Part shown: positions 32,512-40,791 of the stretch, in pieces
How the letters are laid out: each line of letters starts with the position of its first letter
Numbering within the stretch: the stretch's first letter is position 1
Source: Pseudomonas tensinigenes
Lineage (GTDB): Bacteria; Pseudomonadota; Gammaproteobacteria; Pseudomonadales; Pseudomonadaceae
Length of the DNA stretch: 64,000 nt
Reading direction: 5' to 3'
Assembly: GCF_014268445.2 (NCBI RefSeq)
Contig: NZ_CP077089.1
Location: forward strand, 6,366,001 to 6,430,000
Notes under the pieces: model-generated
Told to the model about the DNA's origin: nothing
Seen by the model: only the letters and a program-made list of their open reading frames with translations
Databases searched by the model: none
Made by a program: the position numbers and the translations under genes

Positions 32512-32904
32512 TTACCCCGCAGTCTTGGCTGGAGCGATCGGGGTCTGCTCCTTGTTGCCCATGCGTGTCAGCACGGGCACCAGGGCAAAAGCGATCACCA
32601 CAGCGAGGGTGCCGGCAAGAATCGCCATCGGCCCGCCCTTCAGCGCGCCATAGACGTTTTGCTGCGCGGCCATGGCGACCACGATCGGAATGTAGATGGC
32701 GCTCCAGAACTCGACGCCCTGCTCGGTCTTGCCCTTGAGCCAGCCGCTTTTATTGAGATAACTGCCGAGGCCGATTAACAGCAGCATCGCAATGCCGACG
32801 CCGCCGACGTTGGCCGGCACGCCGATCAGCTTGCCGAGCAGTTCACCGACCCAGATACCCACCAGCGTACAAAAGGCGAGAAACGCCACACCGTAAATAA
32901 TCAT
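32512..32904 (-). CDS. mdcL: Malonate transporter subunit MdcL/MadL
   Basis: 130 aa, about four helices, the small partner of MdcM in malonate uptake. The ATG at 32904 is chosen (MIIYGVAFLAFCTLVGIWVG) because AGGA lies eight bases upstream; the longer reading begins with TTG at 32919, inside that ribosome site. LLGKLIGVPANVGGVGIAMLLL is the MadL-type signature. A spacer of about 65 bp separates it from mdcH. Confidence 0.9.
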   Translation of the reverse strand: MIIYGVAFLAFCTLVGIWVGELLGKLIGVPANVGGVGIAMLLLIGLGSYLNKSGWLKGKTEQGVEFWSAIYIPIVVAMAAQQNVYGALKGGPMAILAGTLAVVIAFALVPVLTRMGNKEQTPIAPAKTAG

Positions 32905-32969
32905 TGTTGTAGTCCTCAAAGTGCATCGTCGAATGTTGTTTTTGTTGTTCGAAGCATGAGTCGGCGGTT

Positions 32970-33890
32970 TTAGAGTTGGCGGCCACCCTCCTCACGCAAC
33001 AGCGCTTGCAGGGTGTCGAGACGCGCACTGTCGAAGGCAGTGACGGTGCCTTGTTCGAACACCCGGCGCGCCAGCCCGGTCAGTACCGCACCAGGCGGCA
33101 GTTCGATTTGTAGACGCACACCGCGCTCGTAGGCGCTTTGTACGGTGCCGCGCCAATCCACCACGCGGCACATGTTGAAGGTGAGGTCGTCGCGCAGCGC
33201 TTCTACTTTGCTCACAGGGCGCGCGCGACTGCCGCTCAGGTAGGCGACCCGAGGGGTTTTCAGTTCAATTTTGGCGAAAGCTTCGGCGAGGGTTTGCGCC
33301 GGTTTTTCCAGCAATGGGCAGTGCGACGGCACGCTCACTGCCAGACGTTTCGCCAAGCCGGCACCACGACTGCGCGCCAGTTCGGCCACGGTTTGCATGG
33401 CCTTGTCGCTGCCGGCAATCACCACTTGGTTATCGGCGTTGATGTTGGCCAGATACACCGGCGCATCCTCGCTGTGCACCTGCGCCAGCAGCGTTTCGAC
33501 TGTGGATAATTGCAGGCCGATGATCGCGGTCATGCCGTAGCCCTGTGGATAAGCCTGTTGCATCAGTTCGCCGCGCAGGCTGACCAGATGTAGCGCATCG
33601 CTGAAGCTCAAGGCACCGGCAACCACTGCTGCCGGGTAAGCACCGATGGACAGGCCGGCGACATAATCCGCCGTGAGTCCGTCCTGCAATAATTGCCGAG
33701 AAGCGGCGACTCCAGCGATCAGCAAACAGAGCTGAACCGCCCTTGTCGTGCGCAACGCTGCACTGGAATCCAGCAGCGATACATCTTCACCGAGCACATC
33801 ACTGGCCTCGGTCAACGATTCCCGAGGCAAACGCTGAAGCATGCCCGCTTGCTGCGCACCCTGGCCGGGGAACACCAGCAGACTGCTCAC
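32970..33890 (-). CDS. mdcH: Malonate decarboxylase epsilon subunit (malonyl-CoA:ACP transferase)
   Basis: Malonyl transferase of the FabD fold that primes the MdcC carrier. 306 aa. VFPGQGAQ at the N-terminus, nucleophile motif GLSIGA (GxSxG) near residue 90, and a catalytic-type His in SVPSHCPLLEKPA. Start GTG 33890 overlaps the mdcG stop (GTGA) and has GGAG upstream; the reading open to 33914 is not needed. Confidence 0.92.
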   Translation of the reverse strand: MSSLLVFPGQGAQQAGMLQRLPRESLTEASDVLGEDVSLLDSSAALRTTRAVQLCLLIAGVAASRQLLQDGLTADYVAGLSIGAYPAAVVAGALSFSDALHLVSLRGELMQQAYPQGYGMTAIIGLQLSTVETLLAQVHSEDAPVYLANINADNQVVIAGSDKAMQTVAELARSRGAGLAKRLAVSVPSHCPLLEKPAQTLAEAFAKIELKTPRVAYLSGSRARPVSKVEALRDDLTFNMCRVVDWRGTVQSAYERGVRLQIELPPGAVLTGLARRVFEQGTVTAFDSARLDTLQALLREEGGRQL

Positions 33891-34504
33891 GCTGCCTGCT
33901 CCTGCGGGTTCCACGGGTCAGTCACCAAACAGGCCTGATACTCGTTTTTCAGCAGCACGCGTGCCGATCCGCTGGCCCACTCGCGCAATGCCACAGCACC
34001 GAACGGCGTCTGCAACTGCATGTCGATCCGGCACTCGGCTTGATCAAAAATCTCTACGAATTTACGAGCCTGATTACGCGTGATCATCTGCGGTGTACGC
34101 AGAATCAGATCGAGATCACTGGCCGCGTGCATCGCGGTAAAACCACTGGCCAATTCAAACCCGACACTGCCGCTGACACCCCAGATCCAACCGCAATCGT
34201 CGAGCATTGGCCGCAGTTGTTTGAGTGCGTGCATGACCGGCAGATCGCGCTCGCAGTCGACGTGACACAGCGCTTCGGGGCTGACCCGACAGGCAATCGA
34301 ATCAACCGCCATAAACGCCGCCAACCGCTGCTCGCGCAATACACCGCGCACGCCGACTGCGATAGAACCCTCATCGCTCAACGCGCGCCGTACCACCACC
34401 GGTTGCCCGGCGGCCAGCGACTCGACTGCCCACTGCGGCACATCCGCCGGCAACTGCGCCGGGGTCATGCCCCAGAGCAGGTCGTGAGCCAGAGGCGTGT
34501 TCAC
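33887..34504 (-). CDS. mdcG: Malonate decarboxylase holo-ACP synthase (phosphoribosyl-dephospho-CoA transferase)
   Basis: Attaches the 2'-(5''-phosphoribosyl)-3'-dephospho-CoA group to MdcC. About 205 aa; PHDLLW-like HDLLWGM at the N-terminus and GSVGFELASGFTAMHAASDLDLILRTP, a nucleotidyltransferase-type G-S...D-D motif. Tandem GTG codons at 34507 and 34504 could start; 34504 gives the GTGA overlap with the mdcE stop and better spacing from GAGGG. Confidence 0.9.
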   Translation of the reverse strand: MNTPLAHDLLWGMTPAQLPADVPQWAVESLAAGQPVVVRRALSDEGSIAVGVRGVLREQRLAAFMAVDSIACRVSPEALCHVDCERDLPVMHALKQLRPMLDDCGWIWGVSGSVGFELASGFTAMHAASDLDLILRTPQMITRNQARKFVEIFDQAECRIDMQLQTPFGAVALREWASGSARVLLKNEYQACLVTDPWNPQEQAA

Positions 34505-35286
34505 CACTGCGCCCTCAGCAGTTCGCGAACCTTGCTGGAGGCCGCACGATTTTTCGCGCCGAGGCGATTGCTCAGATCAGTACTGGAAATATCGCCGATG
34601 GCTTGTTTGAGGCACTCGTTGACTCTTGATAGATCTTCCGCCGTCGGCTGCTCAATCTTCTCCACCGACAGGGTTTCCCAGAGCAATCCGAGGCTGGCGT
34701 AGCTGTCGATGTCATAAGCCATCGGCGGCACGCTGGCGGCCAGCGCTTCCAACTCTTCAACACTGCGCAACGTCACCCGCGCCGCCGAAGCCTTGCCCAT
34801 CGCATGCACCATCACGCCCGGATCACGCAGCGCAATCAAACGATTGGCCTGATAACCGTGAGCCAGAAACGCTCCGGACATCGCCTTACCGACCAGCAAC
34901 GCAATCACCGGATGCCCAGCCAAACGTGCGCGGGCATAACTGTCCGCCGCACCGGCCAGCGCCTGATGAATGCCAAGCGCTTCTTCGCGCCGACCATAAG
35001 CCTGGCTCGGCACATCGACGATGGCGATGATCGGGCGCTTCTGCGCTTTATCGCGGTCAGCGCTGATCGCATCATCCACAGCCTTGGCCAGACCCCAGCC
35101 CTCAAGCAACCCGACTTCGCCATTGCGAGCACGCGGAAAACGATTGTCCGGATCAGCCACCACAGCGATAAAACGCCCTAGCTCACCATCGGCAACCTTT
35201 AACGATGGCGGCAAACCCTCTACCGCTTTCGCCCCGGCGCTCAGGGCGTTGAACCAGTTCAAACCGCGCAATGAATAGCCGCTCAT
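34501..35286 (-). CDS. mdcE: Malonate decarboxylase gamma subunit
   Basis: Carboxyltransferase-like subunit that, with MdcD, decarboxylates malonyl-S-ACP. 261 aa, crotonase/biotin-independent carboxyl-lyase fold: AIVDVPSQAYGRREEALGIHQ, VIALLVGKAMSGAFLAHGYQANRLIALRDPGVMVHAMGK. ATG 35286 overlaps the mdcD stop as ATGA. Confidence 0.93.
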   Translation of the reverse strand: MSGYSLRGLNWFNALSAGAKAVEGLPPSLKVADGELGRFIAVVADPDNRFPRARNGEVGLLEGWGLAKAVDDAISADRDKAQKRPIIAIVDVPSQAYGRREEALGIHQALAGAADSYARARLAGHPVIALLVGKAMSGAFLAHGYQANRLIALRDPGVMVHAMGKASAARVTLRSVEELEALAASVPPMAYDIDSYASLGLLWETLSVEKIEQPTAEDLSRVNECLKQAIGDISSTDLSNRLGAKNRAASSKVRELLRAQW

Positions 35287-36134
35287 GAGCGCTCTCCTCG
35301 ATACAGATCGCGAACCACCGACGGTTCGATTTGCGGGTCAGTGTTCAGACTGCTCAGGCGTTGCAGGAACCATTCGGCGCGCTGGCTGCGTGGTTTCGCT
35401 GGCAAACCTTGCTCGAGCAATTCACCAACCTGCTGACGAATCTTCGCCACGTCATCGGCGACATAACGATCCACCAGACCACTGGCAAACCGCTGCTCGC
35501 CACCGGTCAGACTCCAGATGAAGGGCCGGTCGCGGGAGTCGTATTCCTCGATCCCGGCTTCCTGCTCGATCACCTGCGGGCCATTCAAGCCGAGGCGTGC
35601 TTCCTGAGTCACCAATAGATAGCTGCACAGCGCCGCCGCAATCGACATGCCGCCGAAACAACCGACGCTGCCGGCGACCACGCCAACCACCGGTTGGTAC
35701 TGCTGCAAATCGACAATCGCCGCGTGAATATCGGCAATCGCCGCCAGCCCGAGGTTGGCTTCCTGCAAGCGCACACCACCGGTTTCCAGCAACAACACCG
35801 CCCGAGTCGGGATGCCTTTGCGGTTGTCTTCAGCCGCCAGCTCCAGCGCGCCGGCAATCTTCGCCCCGCCGACTTCGCCAAGGCTGCCACCCTGAAACGC
35901 GCCTTCAATCGCGGCAATCACCACCGGCAAACCGTCGAGGCTGCCCTTGGCAATCACCACACCGTCATCGGCCTGCGGCACTACGCCTTGGCGTTCAAGC
36001 CACGGCGACATTACCCGTTGAAACGGATCGAGCAATTCGCGAAAGCTGCCGGCATCGAGCAGGGCTTGCGCCCGTTGTCGCGCGCCGAGTTCGACGAAGC
36101 TGTGTTTATGGAGAAGCGCGGCGCTGTCAGTCAT
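35283..36134 (-). CDS. mdcD: Malonate decarboxylase beta subunit
   Basis: Partner of MdcE in malonyl-ACP decarboxylation. 283 aa. SFVELGARQRAQALLDAGSF, the oxyanion-type GAFQGGSLGEVGGAKIAGALE, LLETGGVRLQEANLGL and GSVGCFGGMSIAAALCSYL are typical of the beta subunit. The ATG at 36134 (MTDSAALLHKHSF) lies inside the 3' end of mdcC (8-bp overlap); the longer frame to 36299 only shadows mdcC. Confidence 0.93.
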   Translation of the reverse strand: MTDSAALLHKHSFVELGARQRAQALLDAGSFRELLDPFQRVMSPWLERQGVVPQADDGVVIAKGSLDGLPVVIAAIEGAFQGGSLGEVGGAKIAGALELAAEDNRKGIPTRAVLLLETGGVRLQEANLGLAAIADIHAAIVDLQQYQPVVGVVAGSVGCFGGMSIAAALCSYLLVTQEARLGLNGPQVIEQEAGIEEYDSRDRPFIWSLTGGEQRFASGLVDRYVADDVAKIRQQVGELLEQGLPAKPRSQRAEWFLQRLSSLNTDPQIEPSVVRDLYRGERS

Positions 36135-36426
36135 GGCCGACCTCCTCGAAACCTTGTTCCAGACGCAAGCGCACCACCCCCGGCGTCGCGCCGAAATCGT
36201 GTATGTCGATGGCCATCGCCGGCGGCGTGGTGCCGTCGAACATCCGCGCAAACAGGTGCTGCCAACGCAGCTGTGCGCCGTTGACCGAGGTCTGCACATT
36301 GATCGTCAGCTTGCCGGCCAGACCCGGTTCGATCAGCACTTCCAGATCACCCGAACCGACACAACCGACCAGCGCGCGACCGCGTGGCGGCTGCCCGGCG
36401 GGGAATTCAAACGATAGGGTTTCCAT
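36127..36426 (-). CDS. mdcC: Malonate decarboxylase acyl carrier protein (delta subunit)
   Basis: 99 aa carrier whose serine in VGSGDLEVLIEP (about residue 25) takes the special dephospho-CoA prosthetic group. [20 protein letters not shown] start and FDGTTPPAMAIDIHDFGATP near the end are family-typical. ATG 36426 overlaps the mdcB stop by one base (TGATG). Confidence 0.93.
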   Translation of the reverse strand: METLSFEFPAGQPPRGRALVGCVGSGDLEVLIEPGLAGKLTINVQTSVNGAQLRWQHLFARMFDGTTPPAMAIDIHDFGATPGVVRLRLEQGFEEVGHD

Positions 36427-37298
36427 CAAAACGCTCCCTGAAGGATGCCGTCGCGCTCAATACGGTCGAGCAGCAGCGTCGCGGCGAGCAAGTCGGCGGC
36501 GCCACCGGGCGAGGCATTCAATGCGATGAGTTGTTGATCGAGTTCGTGCAGCCGGCGGCGACCGCTGAGGCTGGCGCTGCCACCGGCGTCGAGCACCGCT
36601 TGCGCGCCGGACTGCATGGCGTGCAGGCCCTCTTCGCCAGCGCGGTAGAGCACGCAGGTGTCGGCGAGGTCAGTCATGATCGCGAGCAACGCGTCGAGCC
36701 GGGCGTTCTGTTCGCCGTGGCCGTTGGCGCGGCTGCGTTTGAGTTGTGGCAGACCGCGTTGCAACACCGAAGGGAAGCCGAGTTGTGCTTCTTCACGAGC
36801 GCCACGGGCGCCGTAACGCAGGGCGACTTGGGCGCCGTGGCTCAGTGGTTTTGGTGCGTAGCGGTCATCTAGTAAGGCTAGGCGCGCGGCGCGCAGAGAT
36901 ACCGCGTTGGCGCTGGAAGATTGCGGTTCCAGTGCAGCGGCCGTCACCAACAGACCCAAGGCCCAGATCGCCCCGCGATGGGTGTTCACACCGTTGGTGG
37001 TCGCGAGCATCGATTGCTCACCTTCACGACCAATCCGGCCAATCGCTTCGCGTAACGTTGAATCGACGTCACCGATTTCAACCGCCGCTTCGGCCATCTC
37101 TTTGAACGCCGGCCACAACGACAGCGCCGAAGCGTGCATCAGACCCAAGTGCAAATCGGTGTGGGCGCCATTGCCGCGACGGTCGACCAGCGCCGGTTTC
37201 GGCGACAGATCCGCTTCGTCAATCAACGCGTCCACCGCCAGATCAGCCAATCGATCAGCCAGAGACAGCGGTTTCGCTTGCAGGTTAAGTGCGTGCAT
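36426..37298 (-). CDS. mdcB: Triphosphoribosyl-dephospho-CoA synthase
   Basis: Makes the prosthetic-group precursor from ATP and dephospho-CoA (CitG family). 290 aa. [22 protein letters not shown] carries the family GxHxD core, [18 protein letters not shown] and [20 protein letters not shown] are also CitG-like. The start ATG 37298 overlaps the mdcA stop (TAATG) and has AGGAG upstream. Confidence 0.92.
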   Translation of the reverse strand: MHALNLQAKPLSLADRLADLAVDALIDEADLSPKPALVDRRGNGAHTDLHLGLMHASALSLWPAFKEMAEAAVEIGDVDSTLREAIGRIGREGEQSMLATTNGVNTHRGAIWALGLLVTAAALEPQSSSANAVSLRAARLALLDDRYAPKPLSHGAQVALRYGARGAREEAQLGFPSVLQRGLPQLKRSRANGHGEQNARLDALLAIMTDLADTCVLYRAGEEGLHAMQSGAQAVLDAGGSASLSGRRRLHELDQQLIALNASPGGAADLLAATLLLDRIERDGILQGAF

Positions 37299-38968
37299 TA
37301 CCAGCTCCTGAATTTGGCGGGCGGGTTGTACAGGCCGCCGGACCACTCGACCAGATCGGCCACGCTCTTCGCCGCGAGCAGTTCGCGGTTGGCGTCGGTG
37401 CGGCGGATACCGAGGTCTTCGGGCAAGGCGATCAGGCCTTCGCGGCGCATGCGTTCGGTGTCTTTCGGGTTGTGGCGCAGGCCGATGGCGGTGACGCCGG
37501 CGACCGCTGCAATCATCGCCTGGCGCTCTTCCAGCGAGCGCGCCTTGTACAGGTAGGCGATGCCTTCTTCGGTGAGCAGGTGGGTGACGTCGTCGCCGTA
37601 AATCATGATCGGCGCCAGCGGCATGCCGCTTTTCTTCGCCACTTCCACGGCGTCGAGGGTTTCGACGAAGGTCGGTTTGCCGCCCTCCTGGAACGTCTCA
37701 ACCATCTGCACCACGAGTTTCTTGCCGCGTTCGAGCATCGGTTGCTGCGAATCATCGTGACGCATGTCCAGCCACGCCGGGGTGCCGTGACGGCGACCGC
37801 GCGGGTCGTGGCCCATGTTCGGCGCACCGCCGAAACCGGCGAGGCGGCCTCGGGTCACGGTTGAGGAATGGCCATCGCCATCGACTTGCAGCGTCGCGCC
37901 GATAAACAGATCCACCGCGTATTGCCCGGCGAGTTGGCAGAACATCCGGTTGGAACGCAGCGAACCGTCGCGGCCGGTGAAGAACACGTCCGGGCGCGCG
38001 GCGATGTAGTTTTCCATGCCCAGTTCGGTGCCGAAGCAATGCACGCTTTCGACCCAGCCGCTCTCGATCGCCGGGATCAACGTCGGGTGCGGGTTGAGCG
38101 TCCAGTTGCGGCAGATCTTGCCTTTTAGGCCGAGGGATTCGCCGTAGGTCGGCAGGATCAATTCGATGGCGGCGGTGTTGAAACCGATGCCGTGGTTGAG
38201 CGACTGCACGTTGTGTTTTTCGTAGATGCCGCGAATCGCCATCATCGCCATCAACACGTGCACAGGCTTGATGTGGCGCGGGTCGCGGGTGAACAGCGGT
38301 TCGATGTAGAACGGCTTGTCGGCGACCACGACGAAATCGACCCATGAGGCGGGAATATCAACGCGTGGTAGCTCGCTGACGTCGTCGACCAATTGGTTGA
38401 CCTGGACGATGACGATGCCGTCGCTGAACGCGGCCGGTTCGATCAATGCCGGGGTGTCTTCGGTACTGGGGCCGGTGTAGATGTTGCCGGAGCGGTCGGC
38501 CATAAACCCGGCCGAGAGCACGACGTTGGGGATCAGGTCCACCACCAGCCGTGCATAGAGTTCGATGTAAGTGTGGATCGCGCCGATTTCTAGCAGGCCG
38601 TCTTCGAGTAACTGGCTGATGCGCAGGCTCTGGGTGCCGGCGAAGGAGAAATCCAGCTTGCGGGCGATGCCGCGTTCGAACAGATCGAGGTGCTCGGAGC
38701 GGCCGACGCTGGGCATGATCATGTGCAGGTCGTGGAGCTTTTCCGGGTCTGCCTTGGCCAGTGAGCGCGAAAGGAAATCCGCTTGCTTCTGGTTGTTGCC
38801 CTCGAGTACCACACGGTCGCCGGGGTGGATCAGCGCTTCGAGCGCGGCGACGATCTTGTCGGTGGGCAACACCACACCGTCGGCCAGCCCGCGCACCTTG
38901 TCGAGGCGGCGCTGCTTCTCATCGCGCCGCCGCGTCCAGCGCGAGTCGGGGGAAATTGTTGTTGTCAT
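37298..38968 (-). CDS. mdcA: Malonate decarboxylase alpha subunit (acetyl-S-ACP:malonate ACP transferase)
   Basis: 556 aa CoA-transferase-type subunit exchanging acetyl for malonyl on the carrier protein. [21 protein letters not shown] start, [24 protein letters not shown]-like [21 protein letters not shown] and NLGHGPR-like [20 protein letters not shown] are diagnostic. First gene of mdcABCDEGHLM. ATG 38968 is preferred to GTG 38974 because GGAG then stands five bases away. Confidence 0.95.
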   Translation of the reverse strand: MTTTISPDSRWTRRRDEKQRRLDKVRGLADGVVLPTDKIVAALEALIHPGDRVVLEGNNQKQADFLSRSLAKADPEKLHDLHMIMPSVGRSEHLDLFERGIARKLDFSFAGTQSLRISQLLEDGLLEIGAIHTYIELYARLVVDLIPNVVLSAGFMADRSGNIYTGPSTEDTPALIEPAAFSDGIVIVQVNQLVDDVSELPRVDIPASWVDFVVVADKPFYIEPLFTRDPRHIKPVHVLMAMMAIRGIYEKHNVQSLNHGIGFNTAAIELILPTYGESLGLKGKICRNWTLNPHPTLIPAIESGWVESVHCFGTELGMENYIAARPDVFFTGRDGSLRSNRMFCQLAGQYAVDLFIGATLQVDGDGHSSTVTRGRLAGFGGAPNMGHDPRGRRHGTPAWLDMRHDDSQQPMLERGKKLVVQMVETFQEGGKPTFVETLDAVEVAKKSGMPLAPIMIYGDDVTHLLTEEGIAYLYKARSLEERQAMIAAVAGVTAIGLRHNPKDTERMRREGLIALPEDLGIRRTDANRELLAAKSVADLVEWSGGLYNPPAKFRSW

Positions 38969-39049
38969 GCTCACTCCACGGGTTTCGCTGTCGTGGAGCT
39001 AAGGTAGGCGTGTGGGGTGGGGGCATCAATCAAGCGCAGTGGTGAATCA

Positions 39050-39064
39050 TTACGCTCAGGGTAA
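39050..39064. promoter_or_regulatory. LysR-type palindrome before mdcA, candidate MdcR site
   Basis: TTACGCTCAGGGTAA: TTAC and GTAA around seven bases, fitting the T-N11-A LysR box, 82 bp upstream of the mdcA start. Binding by MdcR is inferred from location. Confidence 0.45.
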
Positions 39065-39077
39065 CGATCAAGAGCCG

Positions 39078-39278
39078 CCCTCACCCTAGCCCTCTCCCGG
39101 GGGGAGAGGGGACCGATTGGGGGATGCTCAAGGGATACGCCGACCTGATCGTGCTTTACCGAATCCATAATCGACTCGCTTTACCAAACCCATAATCGAC
39201 TCGGTTTTTCAGGTCGATGTATGACGCCAGACACCTCGGTCGGCCCCCTCTCCCTCCGGGAGAGGGCTGGGGTGAGGG
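39078..39278. repeat. Family C mosaic repeat (copy 3)
   Basis: CCCTCACCCTAGCCCTCTCCC to GGGAGAGGGCTGGGGTGAGGG, with the internal GAATCCATAATCGACTCG unit partly duplicated (39158-39202). With the mdcA promoter it fills the 38969-39290 spacer. Confidence 0.9.
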
Positions 39279-39290
39279 TCAGCTTTTTCG

Positions 39291-39656
39291 CTACTCAGTC
39301 GGTACTAATCTGTCCAACAAACGATTGACGGCCATCTCCGCCACCATCACCACCTGCGCAATACCCTGCACAGTCTTGCGGTGCGTACCCTCCACCATTG
39401 CCGCATGGTTGTTGAGCATCACCGTAGCCGAACCGAGGGTTTCGCTGGCGTCGGCCAACAGCGATTCGGTGTCGGCATTGGGGTTGGCCATGTACAGCGT
39501 GTTGGGGGTGTAGGGCGTGGCCATCAGATCGGCGTTGGTCGGACCGAGATAATGGTCGAGGGCGCGTTCGGCGGCTTCGTGGAATTTCTTCGAATCGGGG
39601 GATTCGTAAGGGGATGCCGGGTCTGCGAGCGGGGGGTTAGGCGTTGGTTTAATCAT
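39291..39656 (-). CDS. DUF6124 (formerly DUF3077) family protein
   Basis: 121 aa, cytosolic-looking, no signal or membrane helix. MIKPTPNPPLADPASPYESP at the N-terminus and the helical C-terminal half (SLLADASETLGSATVMLNNHAAMVEGTHRKTVQGI) match a Pseudomonas-restricted paralogous family of unknown function. The ribosome site before ATG 39656 is poor; instead a 52-codon ORF stops two bases upstream, suggesting translational coupling. Confidence 0.8.
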   Translation of the reverse strand: MIKPTPNPPLADPASPYESPDSKKFHEAAERALDHYLGPTNADLMATPYTPNTLYMANPNADTESLLADASETLGSATVMLNNHAAMVEGTHRKTVQGIAQVVMVAEMAVNRLLDRLVPTE

Positions 39657-39658
39657 CT

Positions 39659-39817
39659 TCAGGTTCCGAAATAAAGCTGGAACCGCTTCTCTGCTAAAAG
39701 AAGGGGTGGCAGCTGAACGCAGGTTAGCAGACCGGGGAACCTAAGGAAGCCGGCGCGCCGAAGCGCCCTGCGCACAGCCGCCATCGAATACAGGCGCGGA
39801 GCCTGACGATGATGCAT
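39659..39817 (-). CDS. 52-codon leader ORF coupled to the DUF6124 gene
   Basis: Reads MHHRQAPRLYSMAAVRRALR and then a hydrophobic part (GFLRFPGLLTCVQLPPLLLA), ending LYFGT-stop with TGA only two bases before the DUF6124 ATG. AAGGG lies five bases upstream of its own ATG. Arginine-rich N-half, no known family. It may be a regulatory leader peptide controlling the downstream start, a tiny membrane-active protein, or a chance frame; the stop/start spacing and ribosome site favour real translation. Confidence 0.5.
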   Translation of the reverse strand: MHHRQAPRLYSMAAVRRALRRAGFLRFPGLLTCVQLPPLLLAEKRFQLYFGT

Positions 39818-39990
39818 GTGCACCCTTAGATTAACCACGGGCTGCTAAACCCGATCACTGGAAATCAGTGACGGAATCAAGTTACGCAGCATGCCCAAGG
39901 CGCACAAGCCGGCGGATTCTGGTGCATGCGTAGGCAGCGGCGCAAGGATTTGTAGGCTAGGGAGCCGTAACACCTAGTGTCTTTAAACAA
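39818..39990 (-). other. Structured leader region of the DUF6124 gene, possible RNA element
   Basis: Several hairpins: TCACTG/CAGTGA around GAAAT (39854-39871), GCATGC/GCATGC bracketing 39889-39928, CTAGG/CCTAG at its far end, and CTGCTAAACC (39842) complementary to GGTTAGCAG (39724). Two very short overlapping ORFs (39877-39927, 16 aa; 39845-39892, 15 aa) precede the 52-codon ORF. No repeat family A-E is involved. Confidence 0.4.
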
Positions 39991-40073
39991 CGCGACTGAA
40001 AGGCGTTTATTGCGCACAGAGATTGAGGATTTGTCTGTCGGAACTCAGTGCTACGACTGGCGCTTTCGCGAGC

Positions 40074-40158
40074 AGGCTCGCTCCCACAGGGGGTCTGTGT
40101 CGTACGCAAAATCCGGGATCACTGAAGATCAACTGTGGGAGCGAGCCTGCTCGCGAAG
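40074..40158. repeat. REP doublet, family A
   Basis: Inverted copies TTCGCGAGCAGGCTCGCTCC and GGGAGCGAGCCTGCTCGCGA with about 40 bp between. Confidence 0.9.
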
Positions 40159-40200
40159 AGGCCAGTCGCAGTACCGAAAAGGCTGGATCAGCCCGCCGAT

Positions 40201-40310
40201 GATCGTTCCCACGCTCTGCGTGGGAATGCCTCAACGGACGCTCCGCGTTCGGCTTTTTGGGACGCGGAGCGTCCCGGGCTGCATTCCCACGCGGAGCGTG
40301 GGAACGATCA
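40201..40310. repeat. Family E palindromic repeat (GATCGTTCCCACGCTC type)
   Basis: A 110-bp near-palindrome: GATCGTTCCCACGCTCTGCG at the left and GCGTGGGAACGATC at the right; nested GGACGCTCCGCGT and ACGCGGAGCGTCC surround CGGCTTTTTGGG. The only copy in this window. It ends 10 bp past the chpC stop and may serve as its 3' hairpin. Confidence 0.88.
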
Positions 40311-40320
40311 AAACTCTGGA

Positions 40321-40791
40321 TCAGTGAACCAGCCCCGCCTCCACCAACAACCTCTCCAGCCCCAACAAATCCGGCACCTTCGCCACCTGCTCCCCCACCT
40401 GCACCGCCGCCTGCTCCAGCGCACACAACGGCACGTCGACATAACTCAACTGACTATCAAGCTTGTACGACCGCGGAATCCCCTGCACCAGCAGCGCAAT
40501 GAACTTCAACTCCGGCAATCCGCCCAGCGCATTCAAAATCACGATCCGCGCGCGCTCGCCAATAACGATTTTCTGCCCGCACGCCGATTCAAAACTCAGC
40601 AACGGAATCTGCCGCTCCCGCCACGTAACCTTGCCGAGATACCACGGCGGCGTATCCAGATCGAAGGCGCTGGCCTGGTAATCAATCAGCTCAGCGACAG
40701 CGACGTTAGGCAGGATCAAATTGCGATCCGCCAACGGCAACAACAGACCAGTGAGTTGGCTGCTGCGCTGATTATGCCGGCGCTCATGCAT
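40321..40791 (-). CDS. chpC: CheW-like protein ChpC
   Basis: 156 aa CheW-domain adaptor of the Pil-Chp chemosensory system: LTGLLLPLADRNLILPNVAVAELIDYQ, WRERQIPLLSFESACG, LVEAGLVH end. ATG 40791 lies inside the 3' end of chpA (8-bp overlap); the longer reading (to 40869) only shadows the receiver domain. In P. aeruginosa chpB stands between chpA and chpC; here it is absent. Confidence 0.85.
   Translation of the reverse strand: MHERRHNQRSSQLTGLLLPLADRNLILPNVAVAELIDYQASAFDLDTPPWYLGKVTWRERQIPLLSFESACGQKIVIGERARIVILNALGGLPELKFIALLVQGIPRSYKLDSQLSYVDVPLCALEQAAVQVGEQVAKVPDLLGLERLLVEAGLVH

Noticed and set aside
40201..40310. Possible insertion-sequence end or attachment site
   Set aside because: The 110-bp palindrome matches a dispersed Pseudomonas intergenic repeat type; there is no transposase, integrase or tRNA nearby.
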